From Candidatus Latescibacterota bacterium (GTDB taxonomy: Bacteria; JAAXHH01; JACQVL01): DNA of 5,849 nucleotides. The stretch covers positions 1-5,849 of the forward strand of contig JACQVL010000074.1 of NCBI GenBank assembly GCA_016209865.1. Reading direction: 5' to 3'. The number at the start of each line of letters is the position of its first letter. Positions within the stretch are counted from its first letter, which is position 1. This document shows positions 1 through 3,795 of the stretch, one piece after another. The position numbers and the translations under genes were made by a program. The notes below the pieces were generated by a model. That model was given only the letters and a program-made list of their open reading frames with translations, searched no databases and was not told the DNA's origin.

Positions 1-833
1 ATCCGTTCGAAGAGCAGAAAGCGGTCGAGCGATACCTGCACGAGATCGCGGCTTTTCCCATCCTCTCCTCGCCGGAAGAAGCCGTCCTGGCGCGCCGCAT
101 CCGGGCGGGCGATCAGGCGGCGTTGAACCGGCTCGTCCAGTCGAACCTCCGGTTCGTCGTGACGATCGCGCGCGAGTATCAGCATAAAGGCATTCCTCTC
201 CTCGACCTGATCGATGAGGGGAACGTCGGCCTCATCATCGCCGCGCAGCGGTTCGATGAGGCGCGCGGGTTCCGGTTCATTTCCTATGCCGTCTGGTGGA
301 TCCGACAGGCGATCCGGCAGGCGTTCGCGGATCAGGTCCGTCTCGTCCGGCTGCCGCGCCTCCAGGTCGAAACCCTGGCCCGGCTTGAAGAGATGATCCG
401 GTCGCGTGAACAGGTTACGGCACGCCCGGTCAGCCTGGACGCCATCGCCGAGGATGCCGGGGTGTTCCGCACGCGCGCCGGCTGGCTCTTGACCACTGCT
501 TCCCGGCCTTACTCGCTCGATGAACAGTTCGAGGAGGACGCGGACCTGAGTTTGATCGACCTCCTCCCGGACACGCAGCAGCTTCCGCCCGACGAGGCCG
601 TCATGGAACAGACGCTCAAAGAGACTGTCCATCACGCGATCCAGACGCTGCCGGAACGGGAGGCGGACGTCCTCTGCCAGTATTTCGGGCTGCTCGATGA
701 TGAGCCTCATACGCTCGACGAGATCGGCCAGCAGCTCGGGATGAGCCGGGAACGGGTCCGCCAGATCAAGGATCGGGGCCTCCAGCGCCTGCGCCATGCG
801 TCGCGGAGCCTCCGGCTACACGCGTGTTTGTAA
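1..833 (+). CDS. RNA polymerase sigma factor, sigma-70 family (RpoD/SigA-like, no region 1.1), 5'-partial
   Basis: This protein directs core RNA polymerase to -10/-35 promoters. The reading frame is open from the left edge (first full codon at base 3), giving 276 visible residues and a TAA at 831-833. The TTG at 123 is not the start, because conserved sigma sequence continues upstream of it. Region 1.2 lies at about residues 9-40 (ERYLHEIAAFPILSSPEEA). Region 2 follows, with NLRFVV, DLIDEGNVGL, the RFDEARGFRFISYA core and the -10-recognising WWIRQAI (98-104). Region 3 is at about 120-180. Region 4 ends in a helix-turn-helix (TLDEIGQQLGMSRERVRQIK, from 237) that contacts the -35 element. Family knowledge: short RpoD/SigA proteins of the Bacteroidota type are about 285 residues with no region 1.1, so probably only about ten residues are missing. 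Whether it is the housekeeping or an alternative (group 2) factor cannot be decided here. The next gene has its own promoter, so the two are not necessarily co-transcribed. Confidence 0.93.
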   Translation, partial: PFEEQKAVERYLHEIAAFPILSSPEEAVLARRIRAGDQAALNRLVQSNLRFVVTIAREYQHKGIPLLDLIDEGNVGLIIAAQRFDEARGFRFISYAVWWIRQAIRQAFADQVRLVRLPRLQVETLARLEEMIRSREQVTARPVSLDAIAEDAGVFRTRAGWLLTTASRPYSLDEQFEEDADLSLIDLLPDTQQLPPDEAVMEQTLKETVHHAIQTLPEREADVLCQYFGLLDDEPHTLDEIGQQLGMSRERVRQIKDRGLQRLRHASRSLRLHACL

Positions 834-863
834 TCGGGAAGGAGCGGTTCACCCAAAAAACCC

Positions 864-893
864 TTGTTTTGTTCCACGTCCTCGCGCTATAAT
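864..893 (+). promoter_or_regulatory. Candidate sigma-70 promoter of the kinase-receiver operon
   Basis: A perfect TATAAT lies at 888-893 in the 102-bp gap after the sigma gene. A TTGTTT at 864-869 sits 18 bp upstream and matches only the TTG half of the -35 consensus. Transcription would start near 900, leaving a leader of about 36 nt before the kinase ATG at 936. The strong -10 in otherwise GC-rich DNA is what is seen; promoter activity is inferred. Confidence 0.6.
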
Positions 894-923
894 AGCTCTG
901 GGAAGGATTCTTCAGGGTCACGC

Positions 924-930
924 GAAGGAG
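924..930 (+). promoter_or_regulatory. Ribosome binding site that fixes the kinase start
   Basis: GAAGGAG ends 5 nt before the ATG at 936. It favours that start over the in-frame TTG at 864, which overlaps the -35 region, has no Shine-Dalgarno and would add 24 low-complexity residues (SSRYNSSGKDSSGS) unlike a PAS leader. Confidence 0.8.
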
Positions 931-935
931 AGCGT

Positions 936-2549
936 ATGCACGAGGATGAAGTCGCCCGGCAGGTGGAGGGTCTGGGACTGCTCCGTGAAGCTCAGGCGGC
1001 TCAGGTCAGGTTTCAAGGGCTGCTCGAAGCCGCCCCGGATGCGATCGTGGGAGTCGATCGTGAGGGGCGCATCGTCCTCGTCAACACCCAGACCGAGCGG
1101 ATATTCGGGTACAGCCGGGAGGAACTGCTCGGCCAATCGGTCGAGGTCTTGATCCCTGCGCGTTTCCGGGTAAGGCATGCGAAACACCGCGCAGGTTATA
1201 CCTCCGATCCCCGGACGCGTCCGATGGGAGTCTGTCTCGACTTGATCGGCCGGCGGAAAGACGGGAGCGAGTTCCCGGTTGAGATCAGTCTCAGCCCGCT
1301 CGAAACCCCGGACGGACTGATCGTCACGAGTATCATCCGTGACGTCACGGAGCGCAAGCGGCTGGAGGCTCAGCTCCGCCAGTACACCGCCGACCTGGAA
1401 CGCCTGGTCGATGAACGGACGGCGGAACTCCGCGTGGCGAAAGAATTCTCTGAGACCGTGCTCGAGAACGCGAACAGCCTGGTCCTCGTCCTGTCGGCTG
1501 AGGGCAAGGTGCTGCTGTTCAACAAACGGTGCGAGGAGACGACAGGCTACATCAGTGAAGCGATCATCGGGCAGGACTGGATTACGACCTTTCTGCCAGT
1601 TGACGCCCAGGACCAGGGCTGCCTGATCCTCACCGGGATCATCGAAGGCCGGATGCCGGACGTCTGGGAAAGCCCGATGCTTACGAAAAACGGCACCATA
1701 CGGACAATCCGCTGGCGCCATGGGGTGATCCTGGACAAGGCCGGGCAGACGACCGGGGTGATCGCCATCGGCCAGGATGTGACGGAACAGCGACGCTTGG
1801 AAGAGCAAGTCCTGCAGGCCGAGCGGCTGGCCGCGGTCGGCCGCATGGCGGCGCAGGTCGCGCACGAGATCCGGAACCCGCTCAGTTCCATCGGCCTGAA
1901 CATCGAACTGCTCGCCGATGAGATCCGCGAGCGTCGATGGAACGACAGCGACGAAGCGAAGGAATTGGTTCAGGTCGCCCTCTCAGAGATCGAGCGGTTG
2001 AACGACGTCATCCGCGATTACCTGATGTTCGCCCGGATGCCCATCAAACAACTCCGCCCGGAACCGGTCAACCCCCTGGTAACCGGACTGGTCAAGCTCG
2101 TCCGGCCTGAAGCGAAACGGTCGCGTGTCCGACTGGTGAGTAAGCTCGACCCGGGGATTCCGGCCGTCACGATCGACCGCTCCCTCGTCGGGCAGGCGCT
2201 CCTCAACTGCGTCCGGAATGCGATCGAAGCCATGCCCGATGGAGGGACGCTGACGATCACGACCCGACTGGCCGAGAGCCGGGTCGAAGTCTCGATCAAG
2301 GACACCGGGCCGGGAATCCCGTCTGAACACCTGACGAAAGTGTTCGATCCGTTTTACAGCACCAAGGATAAAGGCACTGGCCTGGGACTGCCCTACGTCC
2401 GGCAGATCATCACCGAACACGGCGGGCACGTGGTGCTCCAGAGCACCCCCAGCGTCGGCACCACCGTGATCATCCAGCTTCCCGTCGCGTCTCATCCCAG
2501 GACATCAAGATCGCGACGCACGGAACAACCGGGGGCGCAGGAATCATGA
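936..2549 (+). CDS. Cytoplasmic PAS-PAS sensor histidine kinase (NtrB-like)
   Basis: This 537-aa protein should autophosphorylate on a histidine and pass the phosphate to a response regulator, most likely the receiver encoded next. Seen: PAS1 at about 24-136 (GLLEAAPDAIVGVD to IIRDVTERK, with GRRKDGSEFPVEIS); a charged, probably coiled-coil linker at 136-172; and PAS2 at about 171-287 (ending GQDVTEQRR). HisKA follows with phospho-acceptor H310 in AHEIRNPLSSIG. The ATPase domain has the N-box around N424/N428 (LLNCVRNAIEAMP), G1 DTGPGI at 456-461, F-box FDPFYSTK at 470-477 and G2 GTGLGLP at 480-486. All catalytic motifs are intact. There is no signal peptide or membrane segment, so it should sense a cytoplasmic cue through its PAS domains. 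No heme or flavin ligand can be assigned by eye. A short basic tail (516-537) follows the catalytic domain. The gene has its own TATAAT promoter and a 34-bp gap to the receiver gene. The signal is unknown. Confidence 0.93.
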   Translation: MHEDEVARQVEGLGLLREAQAAQVRFQGLLEAAPDAIVGVDREGRIVLVNTQTERIFGYSREELLGQSVEVLIPARFRVRHAKHRAGYTSDPRTRPMGVCLDLIGRRKDGSEFPVEISLSPLETPDGLIVTSIIRDVTERKRLEAQLRQYTADLERLVDERTAELRVAKEFSETVLENANSLVLVLSAEGKVLLFNKRCEETTGYISEAIIGQDWITTFLPVDAQDQGCLILTGIIEGRMPDVWESPMLTKNGTIRTIRWRHGVILDKAGQTTGVIAIGQDVTEQRRLEEQVLQAERLAAVGRMAAQVAHEIRNPLSSIGLNIELLADEIRERRWNDSDEAKELVQVALSEIERLNDVIRDYLMFARMPIKQLRPEPVNPLVTGLVKLVRPEAKRSRVRLVSKLDPGIPAVTIDRSLVGQALLNCVRNAIEAMPDGGTLTITTRLAESRVEVSIKDTGPGIPSEHLTKVFDPFYSTKDKGTGLGLPYVRQIITEHGGHVVLQSTPSVGTTVIIQLPVASHPRTSRSRRTEQPGAQES

Positions 2550-2568
2550 CCGGTTTTCATCCCCGATG

Positions 2569-2575
2569 AAGGAGG
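2569..2575 (+). promoter_or_regulatory. Ribosome binding site that fixes the receiver start
   Basis: AAGGAGG lies 8 nt before the ATG at 2584. The other in-frame ATG at 2566 is just upstream of this Shine-Dalgarno and has none of its own, so 2584 is preferred. The first two A residues also fall in the right arm of a small perfect hairpin, TTCATC-CCC-GATGAA (2556-2570), which might slightly modulate access. Confidence 0.75.
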
Positions 2576-2583
2576 AATCTCGT

Positions 2584-2988
2584 ATGACAGGACAGTCAGA
2601 CACCGGACGTGTGCTGATTGTCGATGATGACCGGGTCTTTCGGCTTGCCCTGGGGAAGGTGCTCACCAAGGCCGGGTATACCACGGTGCTCGCAGAAGAC
2701 GGCGAAGAGGCGGAACGGCTCCTCGCCCAACAGCCGTTTGATGTGATGCTCGTCGACCTGAAGATGCCCAAGAAAGACGGACTGGCCGTCCTGCGCGATG
2801 CGCTGCGTCTGGCCCCCTCCCTCAGAGCCATCATGATTACGGCCTTTGGCGACATCGAAGTCCAGAACGAAGCGATACGGTTAGGTGTCTTCGCTTACAC
2901 GAACAAGCCGATCCGCCGGGATGAGGTGCTCGACCTCGTCCGCCGGGCGATGGGCGGCCGGTCTTCGGTCGCCGCCCCCACGCGATGA
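2584..2988 (+). CDS. Stand-alone response regulator receiver (CheY/Spo0F-like)
   Basis: This 134-aa protein consists of one receiver domain. Seen: the acidic Mg-binding cluster D14-D16 in LIVDDDRVF, phospho-acceptor D58 in MLVDLKMPKKDG, the switch threonine T86 in IMITAFGD and the conserved lysine K108 in NKPI. The domain fills about residues 9-122, and a 12-residue Ser/Ala-rich tail follows. No helix-turn-helix, AAA+ or enzymatic output domain follows before the TGA at 2986-2988, and no continuation of one can be read in the bases beyond. Known for the family: such single-domain regulators act by protein-protein contact or as phosphorelay intermediates. It lies 34 bp behind the kinase gene with a strong Shine-Dalgarno, so the two are probably an operon and cognate partners (inference). 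The ITAFGDIE stretch resembles receivers of the NtrC class, but the sigma-54 activation module is absent. Confidence 0.92.
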   Translation: MTGQSDTGRVLIVDDDRVFRLALGKVLTKAGYTTVLAEDGEEAERLLAQQPFDVMLVDLKMPKKDGLAVLRDALRLAPSLRAIMITAFGDIEVQNEAIRLGVFAYTNKPIRRDEVLDLVRRAMGGRSSVAAPTR

Positions 2989-3034
2989 TGACCAGCCACC
3001 GACTCTCCTTCCCCTCCCCTCACGCGGCTCCGCG

Positions 3035-3089
3035 TTGACAGAATGTCGTCGATCGACGTGGCTGAAGCCTGCTTTTTGACAGGATGTCA
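3035..3089. repeat. Pair of TTGACAGRATGTCR dyads 41 bp apart (possible protein-binding sites)
   Basis: TTGACAGAATGTCG (3035-3048) and TTGACAGGATGTCA (3076-3089) agree at 12 of 14 positions in direct orientation. Each is itself an inverted repeat: GACA-N3-TGTC in the first and the fuller TGACA-GGA-TGTCA in the second. Spacing is 41 bp, close to four helical turns, which suits two dimers on one DNA face. A perfect palindrome (3047-3058) starts inside the first copy. They lie about 200-250 bp upstream of the start predicted for the sigma-54 promoter. The binding protein is unknown. Confidence 0.5.
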
Positions 3090-3124
3090 CGGCGATTCAT
3101 GATTTTCTCCTCGTGTTTTGAACA

Positions 3125-3140
3125 ATCCGTCATCACGGAT
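3125..3140. repeat. Short perfect inverted repeat
   Basis: ATCCGT and ACGGAT are separated by CATC. There is no T-tract after it, so it is not a usual terminator. It is centred about 150 bp upstream of the start predicted from the sigma-54 element, a typical distance for an activator site. Chance occurrence is possible. Confidence 0.3.
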
Positions 3141-3217
3141 GACACTGATGACTCATGATGCCCCTGATTCACCTTCCCCCTCTCCCCTTCTGGAAATGAC
3201 CATCCCTGACTGATTCC

Positions 3218-3249
3218 CGATCACCGATCACCGATCACCGACCACCGAT
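3218..3249. repeat. 7-bp tandem repeat, unit CGATCAC
   Basis: Three perfect CGATCAC units (3218-3238) are followed by a variant CGACCAC (3239-3245) and the start of another unit (CGAT). The array ends 9 bp before the -24 element of the sigma-54 promoter candidate. Arrays of this kind are prone to slippage. Confidence 0.8.
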
Positions 3250-3258
3250 GTGGCGATC

Positions 3259-3273
3259 TGGCATGATTCTTGC
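3259..3273 (+). promoter_or_regulatory. Candidate sigma-54 (RpoN) promoter, -24/-12
   Basis: TGGCATGATTCTTGC matches the consensus TGGCACG-N4-TTGC at every defined position except one (T for C at the sixth). The invariant GG (3260-3261) and GC (3272-3273) are separated by exactly 10 bp, as required. Transcription would begin near 3285, just before a perfect hairpin. It points toward the RHH gene and the secreted protein, with a leader of about 295 nt. Sigma-54 promoters need an AAA+ activator; candidate upstream dyads exist, but no activator gene lies in the window. The match is seen; function is inferred. Confidence 0.6.
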
Positions 3274-3288
3274 CCTGTCTGTGAGATG

Positions 3289-3311
3289 GGCATGGGGTGA
3301 TGTCCCATGCC
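3289..3311 (+). other. Perfect 8-bp hairpin at the predicted 5' end of the sigma-54 transcript
   Basis: GGCATGGG and CCCATGCC are exact reverse complements around a 7-nt loop (3297-3303). The hairpin begins about 4 nt after the start predicted from the -12 element. It could protect the 5' end, form part of a small RNA, or be an operator in DNA. No T-tract follows directly; the nearest T-run is at 3333-3337, about 20 bp on. Confidence 0.45.
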
Positions 3312-3373
3312 GGTCGAAAACCTGTTCTATAGTTTTTCAGATAATGTTTTGGACTACGCCTCCTGCCCTCACA

Positions 3374-3450
3374 CCTCACCTCATCCCCCGCTCCCCCTTC
3401 CCCTCTCCGCAAGCGGAGAGGGGAAGGGGACTGGGGGCGTAGGGGTGAGG
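3374..3450. repeat. REP-like long imperfect hairpin (C-rich/G-rich arms)
   Basis: The left arm starts at 3374 with CCTCACC and the right arm ends at 3450 with GGTGAGG. The central 17 bp (3394-3410 with 3413-3429) pair perfectly around AA, and the outer part pairs with a few mismatches. C-rich/G-rich long hairpins with a CGCAAGCG tip and terminal CCTCACC/GGTGAGG are a recognisable dispersed intergenic repeat type in many bacteria. A related half-copy appears at 3171-3192. On RNA it would form a very stable stem between the promoter candidate and the next gene, but without a T-tract for classical termination. Confidence 0.75.
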
Positions 3451-3507
3451 TTCAAGACTCGGCAATCCAATTCTTTTTCTGAACGTCTATAGCGTAAGTT
3501 GTTGTCC

Positions 3508-3525
3508 TTCCCGCGCGAGCGGGAA
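3508..3525. repeat. REP-like short hairpin TTCCCGC-GCGA-GCGGGAA
   Basis: The 7-bp arms pair perfectly around a GCGA loop and are followed by TCCA. This resembles the widespread dispersed repeat with core TTCCCGC...GCGGGAATCCA seen in many Gram-negative genomes. It sits about 40 bp before the Shine-Dalgarno of the RHH gene. No function is implied. Confidence 0.7.
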
Positions 3526-3578
3526 TCCATTCTTCACCCAGGCACGAGTGTGTACGTTCACCGCACAAGGAGGGCCGT

Positions 3579-3758
3579 ATGTGGTATCTTGATGACCAGA
3601 AGTGGGTCACGATCGTCTATCAGTTGCCAGAGGAGTTGGACCTCCGCCTGGAGCAGGCGTCATCCGTGTTCAGGATACCGGAAGAAGCCATCCTCATCCA
3701 GGCGCTGAAGGAGTTCTTCGAGAAGCACGGGATTCGTCGCATGAGGGAAGTCGCGTGA
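3579..3758 (+). CDS. Small ribbon-helix-helix (CopG/Arc-like) protein, 59 aa
   Basis: The ATG at 3579 follows AAGGAGG (3567-3573) by 5 nt and the TGA is at 3756-3758. After a short lead (MWYLDDQKW), residues 10-20 (VTIVYQLPEEL) read as the beta strand and LPEEL turn of a ribbon-helix-helix fold. A helix at about 21-31 (DLRLEQASSVF), a turn at RIPEE, and a second helix at about 35-50 (AILIQALKEFFEKHG) follow, as in CopG-type proteins. Such proteins dimerise, bind operators through the strand pair and are often antitoxins or autoregulators. No toxin-like gene adjoins it; the next gene, 37 bp on, encodes a secreted protein with a strong Shine-Dalgarno, so an operon is likely. The exact start and length fit a complete small gene. 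The fold assignment comes from pattern reading only, and its target is unknown. Confidence 0.75.
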   Translation: MWYLDDQKWVTIVYQLPEELDLRLEQASSVFRIPEEAILIQALKEFFEKHGIRRMREVA

Positions 3759-3795
3759 GGGAACCGGTTCATCCTCACGCCAGGAGGGTGCAGCT

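Larger units (their letters stand above)
2989..3578. other. 590-bp intergenic region without a convincing gene, rich in repeats and dyads
   Basis: Short reading frames exist here but none has a Shine-Dalgarno with family-like sequence, and several are read through repeats. In order it holds: a GC hairpin ACGCGG-CT-CCGCGT (3022-3035); two TTGACAGRATGTCR dyads; between them a perfect 12-bp palindrome CGTCGATCGACG (3047-3058); a dyad ATCCGT-CATC-ACGGAT (3125-3140); a C-rich stretch resembling half of the later REP-like element (3171-3192); a 7-bp tandem repeat; a sigma-54 promoter candidate; a hairpin; an AT-rich stretch (3324-3350); and two REP-like hairpins. No classical intrinsic terminator of the two-component operon is evident. 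Notable structures have their own entries. Confidence 0.7.

Noticed and set aside
123-125. TTG as start of the sigma factor
   Set aside because: The same frame upstream encodes conserved region 1.2, so the true start is left of the window.
864-935. Upstream TTG start extending the kinase by 24 residues
   Set aside because: It has no Shine-Dalgarno, overlaps the -35 and -10 elements and adds low-complexity residues; the ATG at 936 has GAAGGAG at 5 nt.
918-1865. Long minus-strand reading frame opposite the kinase
   Set aside because: It is a GC-rich shadow of a kinase with intact motifs and reads as Arg/Asp/His-rich sequence without a recognisable domain.
2566-2583. ATG at 2566 as the receiver start
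   Set aside because: It precedes the strong Shine-Dalgarno rather than following it; the added residues are the translated ribosome binding site.
3059-3073. Second sigma-54-like element (TGGCTGAAGCCTGC)
   Set aside because: GG and GC are 9 bp apart rather than 10, and the TTGC block is incomplete.
3060-3077. Intrinsic terminator after the receiver gene (GGC-TGAA-GCC then TTTTT)
   Set aside because: The stem is only 3-4 bp and the T-run starts 3 nt after it, too weak for a call.
3218-3249. CRISPR or iteron array
   Set aside because: Units are 7 bp with no spacers and no replication or cas gene nearby; it is a simple tandem repeat.
3499-3708. Small frame starting in the TTCCCGC repeat
   Set aside because: It is a translation of the repeat (FPRERES) and overlaps the better supported RHH gene in another frame.
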